DNA of 64,000 nucleotides, taken from contig CAMZMU010000035.1 of the NCBI GenBank assembly GCA_947311845.1, forward strand, positions 3,308,532 to 3,372,531, given 5' to 3'. Positions 10,875-23,290 of this stretch are shown here, piece after piece. A model generated the notes under the pieces. It worked only from the letters and a program-made list of their open reading frames with translations. It was not told the DNA's origin and did no database searches. A program made the position numbers and the translations under genes. This stretch comes from Poa pratensis (taxonomy: Eukaryota; Streptophyta; Magnoliopsida; Poales; Poaceae). How positions within the stretch are numbered: position 1 is the first letter of the stretch; every line of letters starts with the position of its first letter.

Positions 10875-13748
10875 ATGGCGAGCTCCGCGGAGCCGGCAGA
10901 GTCAAATTCGAGGTAATCCATCACTCTCGTGCTCATTCGCTTTCGATTTGAGCTCGTTCACTTCCAAGTCATCAAATTCTACTGTCGTCACATTCCCGCT
11001 CGTTGTCAAAACAGGGGAGATGCCCGAAAAAGTTTCGAATTGGTTGTCAAATTTATGCTATCTCAGGCGAAGCTAGCTGATGGTAGCGTGAGGACCATAG
11101 ATCACGACACATTAGTTAGTTTGGAGCTTTCATTTTACGACATCGATCCACAAGAACTAGTGAACCAAGAAGAGAAAGCGGTGAGAGATATTGTGGAGAA
11201 AATAGGGGAGAGTATTCCTTGGGGTCCAGAGCAAGAAGTGGCATTGCTACGGTACGAAGATTGGAAGGGAGAGTATGTGAGAATGGAGGATGGCGAAGCG
11301 TTGTTGATGAAATCGATAAACAAGAGGGCTTTGAAAAGAAACGTGCTACACTTCTTGCCGAGCTGGTTGATCTGAAATCAGATTCAAGAGTAGGATATGT
11401 GGCATCAAAGTTGGCTATGCAGATTGCAGATGATGAGTGGGCTGCAGCTAGACAGATAATGCCCATTGTAACCGAATTGACAGTGTTAGCAGATGATGCA
11501 CAAGACCCAGCCCGTGATGGTGCTGCTAATGGGGTGGCTGGTACGGGCCCGGCTGTTGTTGACTGGAATTCAGTAGAACTGCAAGAGCTTACTGATTTGG
11601 TCATTGCACCCTTGGATGACACTGAGATGGCAGACCTTTTTGGAATTCCAGTCGATGATAAAGACAAGGAGAAGAAGAAGAGGGATGCGGCTAATGCGGC
11701 TGCTGGTTCTGGAGTTGTGGATGCAGAGTTGATGAAGGAAGCTGCTGATGATGTAGATGATGAAAATGATGATGAGATGATAAATGTATATGACAAAGAT
11801 AACCCTGTAATTGCAGTAGGAAAGTATTTTCCAACCATGGCTGAGTTTAGGATGTGTTACAGGACTTATGCAGTGAAGAAGCAGTTTGACAGCAAGACTC
11901 TGTGGACAGATACAAAGAAATTTTATGCGAAGTGCAAAGGCTTTGATGGCAGTGCCCAACCTTGCAAGTGGTACATTTCTGCTAGACGCCAACCTGATGG
12001 CAGTACAATCAGAATTAATCAAATCCCCAATGAACATACTTGTATTACTAGTTCACAGACTCCCTCAACCATGACATCACAGGCCTGGGTTGCACAAAAG
12101 ATCACTCCTATTTTAGCCAAAACACCAAACACTACTGCAAAGAGACTGAAATTAGACATGGAAGCCCAGTACCCTATTAAGCTGAAATATACCACAGTGT
12201 GGAAGGCAAAACAGAAGGCAATGAAAGAACTATATGGTGATTGGGCAAATACCTTCAGGATGCTGTATAGTTTCAAGGCAGAGGTGGAGAAGAGGTCACC
12301 TGGCAGTATTGTGGAGATAGATACCGAGGTTGCACCTGATGGCAAGGTATTTTTCTCCAAATTTTTTATGGCTTTGAAGCCTTGCACCGATGGCTTCAAA
12401 GCAGGGTGTCGGCCATATTTGAGCATAGACTCATCTTTTTTGACTGGAAAGTGGAATGGTCAATTGGCAGCATGCAATGCTCTAGATGGACACAACTGGA
12501 TGTTTCCTGTTGCTATTGGCCTGTTTCAATCAGAGACAGAGATTTCATGGACATGGTTCATGATGCAGTTGAAAAGATCCATTGGGACAGTGACACCTTT
12601 GGCTATACACACTGATGCTTGTAAAGGGCTAGAAAATGCTGTCAAGGCCGTATTTCCACATGCTGAGCAGAGGGAGTGCTTCGGGCATATGTGGATGAAT
12701 GTGATCAAGAAACATAGAGGAGAAGATTTTGGGCGACTGTGGCCAGCAGCAAGATCTTACTCGAAACAGACACATGCTTATCACCTTGCGAAGGTTATTG
12801 CAGCAGATCCTGAGTTTCAGCACTGGCTGGAAGCATACCATTCTCTTTTGTGGTATAGGTCAGGATTTAATACAGACATCAAGTGTGATCATATCAACAA
12901 CAATCTAGCAGAAAGTTTTAACAACAAGGTGAAAGAGTTAAAAGACTTGCCTGTGCATGACATGGTTGACCAAATCAGGATCATGATCATGCGGATGTGG
13001 GAATTGAGAAGAAGAATAGGTGATGCTTTGCAAGGGGATAAGCTTCCAGCAGTGGTACAGCAGGTGGTTAACAGGAGCAGAAATCTTACACATTTGGCAG
13101 TTGAGAATTCTTCATTGTGGGGAGCTGAAGTGAGAGATACCAAGACTGGAAGAAGGCATGTGGTTGACACTGAACTGCATGAATGCACTTGCCTCGAGTG
13201 GCAACATACTGGAAAACCATGTGAGCATGCCATACTCTTCTTGGCTGGAAAACCGAGGGTAAACATGCACCCTTATCTGCATGAGTATTATTCAGTAGCA
13301 AGATTCAAGGCTGCGTATGCAGCTCCAATACCAGCACTTACAGATCAGTCGCAGTGGCCTGAAGATTTTGATATGTGTCCCCCCCTTGCCAAAAGAAAGG
13401 CTGGCAGGCCTAAAATGAGCAGATTCAAGGCCTGGTTTGAGAAAGGAGGCTGTAGTAAGAGGGCGAAAAAAGATGACAAACCAAAACGGCCTCAGAAAGG
13501 TACCAAAAATAGATGCAAGGAGTGTCAGGTACTTGGTCACCGAGCTGGATCATCCAAATGTCGGTACCCTCGTCCACAACAACCAAAGTAAGTTGAAGTA
13601 TTTGATCATTTATTTAAATTCAACTGCAATTCTACTCTGTTTTCATACTCTGTTTTATTTTTTCAGAGCAAAGGCTGGAAGTGAGCCCATTGTTGTTGAC
13701 AATCTCTGGGCAACAAAAAGGGCAAGACAAAATGGCCGAAGAAGATAA
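10875..13748 (+). CDS. MULE transposase (mudrA-like), with one probable frameshift
   Basis: DDE transposase that would cut and join the MULE ends in the nucleus. Model: ATG at 10875, exon 1 to 10912, a GT-AG intron, exon 2 from 11015, a GTAAGT donor just before the apparent stop at 13591, and a last exon at about 13667-13748. Exon 2 changes frame near 11300; the upstream frame is open from 11015 and the downstream frame to 13591 covers most of 790 codons. Domains in order are an acidic N-terminal region and a MuDR-type DNA-binding domain (about 11800-12040, with KCKGFD and NEHTC). The MULE catalytic core has Asp at 12428 (SIDSSF), Asp at 12614 (HTDACKG), a CFGH motif near 12680 and Glu at 12911 (NLAESFNN). 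A SWIM finger (HECTC...GKPCEHA, about 13180-13230) and a CCHC knuckle (CKECQVLGH, about 13520-13560) follow. The catalytic core is intact. The frame change could be an assembly error or real decay. Confidence 0.88.
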
Positions 13749-13750
13749 GT

Positions 13751-14095
13751 GTGCCATCTGAATCAGTTCTGAATGATGTGGTGCCATCTAATTCAGTTTT
13801 GGATGATGTGGTGCCATCTAATTCAGTTTTGGATGATGTGGTGCAAACTGATTCAGTTTTGGATGATGTGGTGCCATCTGATGCAGTTCTTGATGCCGCG
13901 GTGCAAAATGAAGCTGAAGCTGAAGCTGTTCCAGAACTGAATCTGTCATCTGAAGAGGTGTCATCTGAAGACGAAGAACGACTTGTGTGGCCTCGGCCTC
14001 GTATGACTGACTCGAAGAAAACCAAGAGCATGAGGGTTTTGTCTGGTGTGCCGACACAATCTGGTGGTACGAACAAGAGAAAATCGAGAGCGTGA
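13751..14095 (+). pseudogene. C-terminal acidic repeat tail of the MULE transposase, out of frame
   Basis: This 114-codon frame follows the transposase stop at 13748 with no room for a promoter. It reads as a continuation in another frame, because an alternative reading across 13730-13750 gives a basic PKKIS-like segment running directly into it. The first half is four or five copies of a ten-residue unit (SNSVLDDVVP and variants) encoded by a 30-bp tandem repeat (about 13755-13905). The end is serine- and lysine-rich. I infer that it was once the C-terminus of the transposase and was separated by a small deletion. It could alternatively be joined by splicing. Confidence 0.55.
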
Positions 14096-14439
14096 AATTT
14101 GAGATGAAACTTGAGCCGTGAAATTTGTGTAATAATTTGAATTTGATTTTGAATTTGAACCAAATTCAAAATTGTGTGAAATATTTCTCACAATTTGAAC
14201 CAACCCTGATTTCTCAGTTGTTATGCTCGTTTTGTGAACAATCCTTCCCTTTTGCTAGGGTAAACATCTCCAACAAGTAAGCGGTTCTCCAAAATGAGCT
14301 ACAAAAGAGCCCCAAAGGTAGCCCAAACAGCCCCATTTCTAATCTGGTCATTTTTTCGACCATCTCCAAATGATCTCAAACTCTAGGGTTAACATCTATT
14401 GCACTAATATAGTGCCCTAGACCAATATGGAGTCATTTA

Positions 14440-16990
14440 TCAAAACATAGAACCACTTCTCTTCACACATAAGAGTTCATAGTTTGAGATGTGAGATTTC
14501 ACACCATATTGAAGCATTTCTTGTTTAATTATATCTAGACCTTGTCTATCAGTTGGAGTTGTTAGTACATGACAAAATAAGAACATGTGCACTGGATTTT
14601 CATTTTTTTGATGTTTTTTGAATATTTTATGATTATTTCAAATTCGGTCAAACCCAAGTTTGACCAACATTTGAACATGTTTTAAACACCAAAATGAAAA
14701 ACCAAGCCTGGATCCTTCTTAGTCAATCCAAAATGAAGCTTTGGTGAGTTTTTTTAAATTTCATGTTGCAAATCCAAACCACCTCTCTTCACACATAAGA
14801 GTTCATAGTTTGAGGGTGTGTTTGGTTGAGATTTTTGGGCCAGATTCACGTTGTGGCATCTAGAATCTAAACCAAACAGTTTTCTCACATCGCGTGGATT
14901 CGGCAACGCAGCAGATTTTCCTAGTGCAAAACGAAAGTTGGTTCGACCCCAGATTTCGCTGCGTTGCGTCCAACCAAAATCTGGGTAATTACCCGCACTG
15001 CCACCGATAAGTGGAAAGTGGCCGGTTCGTTTTCCTTTTCTTTCCCTCGCAGCGTGTCTCTCTTACCCATCGATATCTCCCCAAGTACAGAGAAGCTGAG
15101 CCAGGCTAGGTTGGCCCGCCGGCGGCCTAATCCGACCACCTCGCCGGCGGCCTCCGGCAGCGCGCCGGCAGGGAATCGAATCCCCTCATCCATCCGGTCG
15201 TTTTCCCCTCCTGTACGGCCCTCTGCTAGGACGATGAAGTGCGCCAGAACCCAGCTCACCGGAGCCTCCATTAGCTCGGTACGATGCCGCCGGAAGGAAG
15301 TTCCCCACCGCTGTACGGCCGGAGATCTGCCGCGCAGCCTGCAGCTCTGCCCCCCTCTCTCCCCTCATCTCCCTCATTCCCATCTTCTTCCTGTTACCTG
15401 CCATATCTAGTCCCGTATTGTCTTTTCATCTATTTTCAATGATCTTTGCTGTGTTTTATTTCTTGCAATCTGTATGAGATATGTACGGGGCCGCTTTGAA
15501 GAAAGAAAAATGAAGAATATCATGTTTATCGCGAATGCTTTGTTTATTCTCTGAGCGACCTAGGATAGTATGAAAAATTAAGATAAACGTATAACATCAC
15601 CTTCTATTTCGAGTAGCTATATGTTTAAAATATTAAGAAACTAAATTTTTCTTCCAAAATGGTCACATTTGAATGTCCCTAGCAGTGTACAAATTTTTCT
15701 CAAACCCATATGGACATTACACAAATCCTATCGAATCCACAGTTCACAGTTGTTCCAACCAAACAACTTCCAGATTTACCACAGTTGTCAGCTCACAGTA
15801 GATTTTGCACAGCTGATTCTTCACAGCTGATTTTCAAGAATCTACAGCTCAACCAAACACACCTGAGATGTGAGATTTCACACCATATTGAATCATTTCT
15901 TGTTTAATTATATCTAGACCTTGTCTATCAGTTGGAGTTGTTAGTACATGACAAACTAAGACCATGTGCACTGGATTTTCATTTTTTTGATGTTTTTTTG
16001 AATATTTTATGATTATTTCAAATTCGGTCAAACCCAAGTTTGACCAACATTTGAACATGTTTTACACACCAAAATGAAAAACCAAGCCTGGATCCTTCTT
16101 AGTCAGTCCAAAATGAAGCTTTGGTGAGTTTTTTTGTAAATTTCATGTTGCAAATCCCAAACCACCTCTCTTCACACATGAGAGTTCATAGTTTGAGATG
16201 TGAGATTTCACACCATATTGAAGCATTTCTTGTTTAATTATATCTAGACCTTGTCTATCAGTTGGAGTTGTTAGTACATGACAAACTAAGACCATGTGCA
16301 CTGGATTTTCTTTTTTTTTGATGTTTTTTGAATATTTTATGATTATTTCAAATTCGGTCAAACCCAAGTTTGACCAACATTTGAACATGTTTTAAACACC
16401 AAAATGAAAACCCAAGCCTGGATCCTTCTTAGTCAATCCAAAATGAAGCTTTCGTGAGTTTTTTTGTAAATTTCATGTTGCAAATCCCAAACCACCTCTC
16501 TTCACACATGAGAGTTCATAGTTTGAGATGTGAGATTTCACACCATATTGAAGCATTTCTTGTTTAATATGTATCTAGACCTTGTTTATCAGTTGGAGCT
16601 GTTAGTACATGACAAAATAAGACCATGTGCACTGGATTTTCATTTTTTTGATGTTTTTTGAATATTTTATGATTATTTCAAATCGGCCTATTTCACACCA
16701 TATTGAAGCATTTCTTGTTTAATATGTATCTAGACCTTGTTTATCAGTTGGAGCTGTTAGTATATGACAAAATAAGACCATGTGCACTGGATTTTCATTT
16801 TTTGATTTTTTTGAATATTTTATGATTATTTCAAAATCGGCCTATTTCGCACCATATTGAAGCATTTCTTGTTTAATATGTATCTAGACCTTGTTTATCA
16901 GTTGGAGCTGTTAGTACATGACAAACTAAGACCATGTGAACTGGATTTTCATTTTTTTGATGTTATTTGAATATTTTATGATTATTTCAA
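14440..16990. repeat. Tandem array of a 330-340 bp unit inside the MULE
   Basis: At least three near-identical full units (starting near 14452, 15866 and 16165) share ttcacacatgagagttcatagtttgagatg, the run caccatattgaagcatttcttg and a tail with caagcctggatcc. A truncated unit starts near 16505. Two shorter units of about 160-170 bp (from 16687 and 16848) keep only the first half. The first unit is split by the 1.05-kb insert at 14814-15863. No coding capacity is apparent. The array sits between the transposase and the middle gene of the MULE. Confidence 0.88.
14814..15863. mobile_element. Non-autonomous PIF/Harbinger-like element
   Basis: A 1,050-bp insert has terminal inverted repeats (g)ggtgtgtttggttgag at 14814-14830 and ctcaaccaaacacacc at 15848-15863, flanked by tga (14811-14813 and 15864-15866). 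Deleting it restores the tandem unit exactly (gtttgagatgtgag). A 3-base target duplication and GGTGTGTTTGG termini fit PIF/Harbinger, though a 4-base TGAG reading is equally possible. The GC-rich centre (15000-15420) has a 148-codon open frame and an ATG at 15234 followed by a GTACG donor-like site. It may be captured gene DNA, but I do not recognise it. Confidence 0.75.
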
Positions 16991-17453
16991 ATTCGGATGC
17001 AACGTCGACCGTTCATCCGTGTGATCGCTACCTTGCTGCACTGTGGCCGTGCGATCTGACCCTGAGCTAACACACGATCCGTGGGATGGCTGGTTGTGCT
17101 ACCTGATTGGCTGAGAAGCGGTGCACTCGTCGGACCGTTGGATTGAGCAGACCCTCGTAGACGCATGCATGCCATCGAGTGGGCCCCGCTGAGCGATTCG
17201 ACGGCAGTGCATGCAGACGTCTCAGCTGAGCGATTTCGCGCTGCACCCCGCTGCGCTGTACGCCACGTAGTATCAGGGCTATTGTTGCTCTCTTTTTTGA
17301 CGGATTGACTTTTGCGCTGACAGCGGCGGCGGGACGGCGGCGCGCTTGCAGTGTGCACGCAGACCAGAAATGAATCGGCCGGCTGCGCGTGCCTCTTCCC
17401 AACCATCACATTAAACCTCCCCACCATCGCCCATTAAACAAGATCACTATCCG

Positions 17454-17464
17454 CTATAAAATAG
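17454..17464 (+). promoter_or_regulatory. TATA box of the middle MULE gene
   Basis: ctataaaatag lies 99 bases upstream of the ATG at 17563. It is preceded by a GC-rich region (16990-17400) and followed by a C-rich, A-containing leader typical of plant 5' UTRs. Confidence 0.6.
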
Positions 17465-17562
17465 CACCCAATTCTTCTCCAAGTCGCACACCGCATCCCA
17501 TCTTCCTCCAACCCTCTTCTCTCAAACAAGCAGCCGCCCCGCCCCTAGCAGCCCCAGCAACC

Positions 17563-17972
17563 ATGGCGTACAGCGCCCCGACCAACCGCCTCCCCAACCT
17601 CACGCGGGAGCACCGCTCTACCACACCAATCTCGTAGAGCATCGCCAGCTGCGCGTGTGGGCCTTCTCGAGGTGGAGGGGCGCAAGGGCTCTAGCGGAGT
17701 TCTTCCTCTCGTCCGGCTTCCGCCATCTCCCTCCTGGCGGGCCGCCCATGTGCCGGCTCGAGGAGTTCCATGATGGCGGCCTCGTCATCGGCTACTACGT
17801 CACCTTCACCAACCTCTTCGACGCACTCCTCCTTCGTCGGAAGGCGTTTTGGTATGGGTGCGAGTACATCGCATTCACGACGTTCAACGTCTTGACGGAC
17901 TTCACCGACATCTTCCACTACCGGGGCACCATCCACGGCCTCCCCTACGAGGACGACGAGGACGACGAGTGA
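17563..17972 (+). pseudogene. Small unknown gene within the MULE, single frameshift
   Basis: The ATG at 17563 has a good plant context (caaccATGGCG) and opens MAYSAPTNRLPNLTREHR. The frame then meets TAG at 17635. Reading one frame over from about 17610 (LYHTNLVEHRQLRVWAFSRW) continues without a stop to 17972 and ends in an acidic tail (DDEDDE). The shift is consistent with a small deletion in an Arg codon pair. The intact product would be about 135 residues, rich in aromatic residues in its second half, with no signal peptide. I do not recognise a domain. Its position between transposase and GRF gene suggests cargo or an accessory gene, but function is unknown. The downstream sequence (18050-18390) is AT-rich with a repeated agagggcacacgttataagtgtg motif. 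Confidence 0.6.
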
Positions 17973-19487
17973 GCCACCAAGGAGGAGCCAAGGAGGAGCC
18001 CAGGAGTAGGTCAAGGAGAAGTCAAGGAGAACTCTTAGTGCCCTAGTTTATTTCGGGCTTATTTCCATGTTTATTTATTTCCATGCTAGTTTATATTTCT
18101 CGTAAGTTGTAAGAGGGCACACGTTATAAGTGTGCTAGTCGTGCAAGAGGGCACACGTTATAAGTGTGCATTTTATTAATCTTATGTCGTTATAAGTGTG
18201 CTAGTCTTTAACCCACATTTATTTAAAACTAAATTTTTCTACTTATTTTTCATTGGTCGCTGATGTAAAAATAAAAAATAACTAGTTAAGGACTGCAATT
18301 TTCAAAAGTGGAAAATAAAAAAATATAAATTAAATTTATAACACTCACGGTGGTCAAGGAGTACAATCTCATGGTGGTCAAAATCTTCCTTGTTCTAAAA
18401 AAGAGCCCGAAAGGTAGCCCAAACAGTCTCATTTCTAATCCGAGTAATTTTTTAACCTTCTCCAAATGAACTCAAACTTTAGGGTTAACATCTAGTGCAC
18501 ACATATAGTGTCCGTGACCAATATGGTGTCATTTCATAGAACTATAAAAAAACCACTTCTATGTACACATCCAATTAGACATTTCCTTTAACTTGACACG
18601 TCATTTATTGAGCCAACACAAACAATATTTCATTTAAACCATTGTTTCGGTCCAACAACGGCTAGCCCAACAACAGGTCCAGCAACGGGCCCAACAACAT
18701 GAAATTCTTTTTTTCCCTGCACCTATTTTAAGCGAGCACTGACGGCTTGGCCCAACAACGGGCCCATGAACTTGTCGGTTTTTCTATTTCGGAAACGGCT
18801 AACTGAACCTATTCGAGGTGTTAACTGATTTCAGAGCTAATTTAGTCGAATCATAACATTGTTCATAAGACAAACAGTTCATAAATCGAAATCCCCAACT
18901 CCTAAATCGAAATTTCTAATTGGAACGACAAAGATACACCAAATAAATGGCAATGATACACACATAAAATGCTCCGGCCATCATGTTTGACTGCTTCTTC
19001 AATTCCACAAGCTGGCTCAACTGCTTCTTCAACTGCTTGTTCAATTTCTGCAACTCCCTATTCACCAAAACATCCTTCTCCAATGGAGGACGATCGGCTC
19101 TGTATGAGATCTCCTCCTCCACAGCAGACGAGATGGCCGCCTCCTAGATTGGGGGCCCCTGAATTGGGGGCAGCAATTCAACTTGAAGCCCTCGATCCCG
19201 AATGTACTTGTCCATCCACACAAAATAGCCGCATTCCGCCAAATCCTGAAAAGGGGAACGAAAACACTAATTTCCAAATCCATAGTGCAAAATCAAATTC
19301 AGGCCAAATCGAGACAAATCAGGACAAACCCTACCTTGCCATCCTCCCCACGATGTGGGACGCTCTCGCATTTGACAAATTCCTGACCGACATTGCCCCT
19401 CATCGAGCGCACACATGTCAAGCGCTTAAGTGGATCTAGGCGAGGGCAGTCCGGGCATGTAGTCATCGGGACTTCTCCATAACGCGG

Positions 19488-20924
19488 TGATGACTCCCAA
19501 GTGCAGGAGATCAATTGTAGTACCTTTCGATTAGAAAAGGTTGTCGAACCCACAGGGATCTGAAGGTATTGGTTAGCAAGTTTGATAAATAAAACAATGA
19601 AAGATGCAAGTGTTTTTGGTATTTTTGGATGTATGGATGCAATGCTGAAAAAAATAGTAGCAAGTGACAGCTCTCAAAGAGAGAAAGCCCAATCCTCTAT
19701 GCAGCAAGAGGACAAGCTCAAGTGTGAGTTTCTTATAGGAACAATGGAATGCTTGGAAATAAGGCCTAGGGATCATACTTTCACTAGTGGACACTCTCAA
19801 CAATAATAATATAATTGAATACATAGATATTTCCTCTTCACTATGCTACTCTGAGTTGTTCTCTCGTTGGATAGAAATACCAATCTACTGCGTAGGGCTA
19901 CGAGAGCACACCTTAAAGTCTGAGTTAACAAACACCACAATATCATAGAACACCAAGACCATCGTGTAGGGCTACAAAAGCACACCTTAATGTCTGTCTT
20001 CCACATCTAGGGAACGCCAATGTCACTAAGAGCATCCCTAAATAGTACTAAACAAACATCATAATTTTATAGTGACATCCAACAAGAACAACTCATGATA
20101 AATATCCCTCTGATCTATTAATAGAGTCACACACATTACTGTCACTTTGATATAGTGTTCTCACGTGACTCAAGATCATAATGATAAAACTACTTGACTA
20201 GCATACACAATGAAGGAGAAACATCCATGAATTCAACTAGATTACAAAGCTCATGATCACATAGAGATCACACCATGGGAGAGAGAGATGAACCACATAG
20301 CTACCGGTAGAGCCCTCAGCCCCGATGAAGAACTACTCCCTCCTCATCATGGGAGACAGCAACGGCGATGAAGATGGCGGTGGAGTCGATGGAGATGGCT
20401 CAGGGGGCAATTCCCCGTCCCGGCAGGGTACCGGAACAGAGACTTCTGTCCCCCGAATTAGGTTTCTGTGTTTCTCCGCCGCCTCCTCTCGAAACTCCTC
20501 GGGGGTTATTTTTATAGTCGATTTTATGACAAGACGAAATCGGTGGAGCAAAGATCGACGGCAACGGAGCGTCGAGGGCCCAGATGAGGGGTCCCACGCG
20601 GCCAGGTACTGTGGCCGCGTGGGCCCACCTCTTTTGGCCCTCGGACCTCCGTTTGTTTGCTTCCTTCGCTCCCAGGTCTTCTTCCTTCCAAATATTGATG
20701 CTCCTAAAATTGCAAGTCATTTGGACGTCGTTTGGGTCCCTGAAACATCAAAATATAGAAATAGGGTTTTGTGCCTGCGCAGGGTTAATTCCAGAAAAAT
20801 AGGGGAACTTGTGAATTATTCCCAAAATCATTATAAATCAAAGATATAACCCTTATATGATGCAAATATGATGGGAATATGAATAAAATAATGCAAAGTT
20901 CATGTATGCATTTTACATGCATCA
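19488..20924 (-). repeat. LTR (3' LTR of the minus-strand element)
   Basis: TG...CA-bounded repeat next to the polypurine tract, paired with 27813-29253. Small indels and substitutions separate the two copies. Open frames inside it, for example around 20325-20849, are not supported as genes. Confidence 0.93.
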
Positions 20925-20945
20925 GCATCCCCAAGCTTAACCCAT
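20925..20945 (-). promoter_or_regulatory. Polypurine tract region
   Basis: The minus-strand sequence TTAAGCTTGGGGATGC directly abuts the LTR start TGATGC. It is the plus-strand priming site expected for this element. Upstream of it is the conserved CGAGGACGAGCA block that also precedes the LTRs at 34621, 44980 and 49408. Confidence 0.75.
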
Positions 20946-23290
20946 GCTCGTCCTCGAGTATGAAGGTGATAAAACTAACAGGACTTTGCATTTCAATACT
21001 ATCAATGGATATCAAAGATGATTACTATTGCTACATAGAGTCAAATGGTTCATTCTTAATAAGATGTAACAATATGTAAGATAGTTTATGAAGCGATATC
21101 AAATATTCAATGTAAGGATGTTTAATGATAATTCACAAAGTGTAACATAAATGAAAAAGTACTATGGACTTCAAGTATGCATAATGATAAGTAAGAACAT
21201 CCTATAATGGTCATAGAGTGTAGATGGAAATCTGAATATAAGGTGGACACTTTGGAAAGATATTGAGTAGAGGTAAAGCATGCAATAAGTTCATCTAACT
21301 TCCAAATGCTTCTACTTAAGTTAATGATTGTAATATGGTACTCCTTGGTGTCAAGCTCTCATTGCCCCTATCATAGCATCTTGAATGATTAAGTTTAAAG
21401 TGAAAGCAAATATGAGTAATGTGCTTGACAAAGTATGGGTTGAAATCTCATGCCCCTTGAATACGAGTACCTACACCATGTGCTACTCAACTTGGGAAAC
21501 AAAGCAAGTTCAATTTAAATATCATTGTAAGTAAAATAGTATCATCAAGAGCGTCAACTGGGGTACCTCTTGTCCCAGGATATGGAACAAGCCCATATCC
21601 AAACAACAAGACAAACAGACAATGAACAATCTCAGCACTCTTTTATTTACCACTTGTGTAGCTTTTTATTGTGATGTGCATCACTGAATGGTCACTATGG
21701 TACGCTGTAAATTTCCACCATGAATGATGCATGCTTAGATTAGCGGCCCAGGCGTCTCTCTAACCATTATACAAACTCATTTAAACCTGCTCCATTTCCA
21801 CATTTATTTCACCATGATAAGCATCCATAAACAAAAGTGCATGACATCAACTAGATATAATGAAGTGCAATGTTGAAAGCGTTCCATGTGACAGCACATT
21901 TCTGCTAACTCTCAACCAAAGACATTTGTCAAGCTCATAACATCATAATTTTAATCACAATGGGTCATGTTCATTAAGTGCAATAAAAGTAAAGTGTGCA
22001 TCAAGTTCGTGAGAGCTATATAACCAACTTTTCCATAACAATCAACAACATAAGCATTTTAATTCAGAGGTATAAATGATACAAAATAACATGGTAACAT
22101 ACTCGGAATAGCATAAAGCTAATAGGTAGATATGGTGGACTCACTGGAAAAACTTTGGTTGAAGGTGTTGGAAACAAGTTTTTACTTGTTGGAATTTTTG
22201 GGCTAGCAAGAGGGAAAGTTGACCATCTAAAAGCATGCATGATCGTCCATAGAACTAACTAATTCATGTTAAACAAAGTAAAGTAACATTCAGCATCAAA
22301 ACATGAATAAAATATAGCTCTTGATAAAACACTTGCAAGTTATTACTCATTAACAAGCTCATGAATCATGCAACTATATGTATCTTTTAAAATCAACTCA
22401 AACATCCCTTTTCCCAATCTTATAATGGCATCCAACATATTTTAACCCATATTTCCAGTAGCTCTCTCATATATAAATGATAATGTGGTGGTCTCTCAAA
22501 AAATAAAATCAAAACAAACAAAAACAAAAAGACGCTCCAAGTTTATACGATAAAGTGCATTGATCGAAAAACATAAGTTAGACGTGTGCAAACCGAGAGT
22601 GTGTTGGTCCAGTGGGTTGTCTTCACATCCCCAAGCTTATGGTTTTCACCATCCTTAGATGACTCTTGGTGCATCTCCTCTAATCCCTGTGAAAAAACTT
22701 CAAAACACCGTTTCTCCCATTTCTTTTCTGTGGGGTGACATTAGTAGTGATAAACAAATAGGCTTCATGCTGCATATAATCCTTAGAAAAAAATTTATAT
22801 GAATGTCCAGTAAGTGTATTATGTTGTATGCCTACTCATAAACTCATTTGGATCTGAAAGATTCAAGCTAAAAGTTCTAAGCATGCATCAAACAAAATGG
22901 ACGAATCTGTCCAGAAAAACAGCAGTAGCAAAACGTATTTTTCTACCCTACTTAACTTTGTCAAAAAATTCTGAAAAAATTCAGGCATACATAGGATGAA
23001 AAGTTGCTTCTACAGTTTAAATATCAGCTCATTCGGAGTTACAGAATAGGAATTAAAAATCAAACCGTGCACAGACTCGTGCTGGAATAATATTTCTGAA
23101 TGCTATAAGCAACTTTTTCAAACCAAAATGGGTAAAACTTGGCACTTTATTAAAAATTCCAGAAACAAAACTATAAACAAAGTCTCTTGTGACAGCAAGA
23201 CGACACAAAGAAAATCAAAAATAAAAACAACCGGGTTGCCTCCCGTAAAGCGCTTTCTTTATAGCCATATAGCTGGGCTTCTTACTTGGT
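20946..23290 (-). other. Non-coding spacer between gag-type frame and polypurine tract
   Basis: About 2.3 kb of AT-rich internal sequence of the LTR element has no supported frame. It contains CCCCAAGCTT at 22629 and the block ggttgcctcccgtaaagcgctttc at about 23234-23257. The reverse complement of that block is shared with the plus-strand family at about 39290-39312 (agcgcttttgggaggcaaccc), marking a conserved non-coding element. Confidence 0.6.

Larger units (their letters stand above)
14296..18570. repeat. Direct repeat bracketing the MULE mid-section (14296-14475 and 18395-18570)
   Basis: Two diverged direct copies of about 175 bp share aaagagccc.aaaggtagcccaaacag, then caaact.tagggttaacatct, then accaatatgg.gtcattt and aaccacttct. 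They enclose the tandem array and the small unknown gene, so this middle block may have entered or been amplified as a unit with flanking duplications. Confidence 0.65.

Noticed and set aside
10525..11076. 183-codon frame overlapping the transposase start
   Set aside because: It crosses the 5' leader and first intron in another frame. The spliced model from 10875 explains the region better.
14964..15410. 148-codon frame inside the PIF-like element as a real gene
   Set aside because: No recognisable domain. It may be captured leader DNA, and the frame is weakly supported.
20325..20849. 174-codon frame within the LTR (and its copies at 28652-29178 and 53218)
   Set aside because: It lies wholly in LTR sequence, differs in length between the two LTRs and crosses the region expected to hold promoter and terminator.
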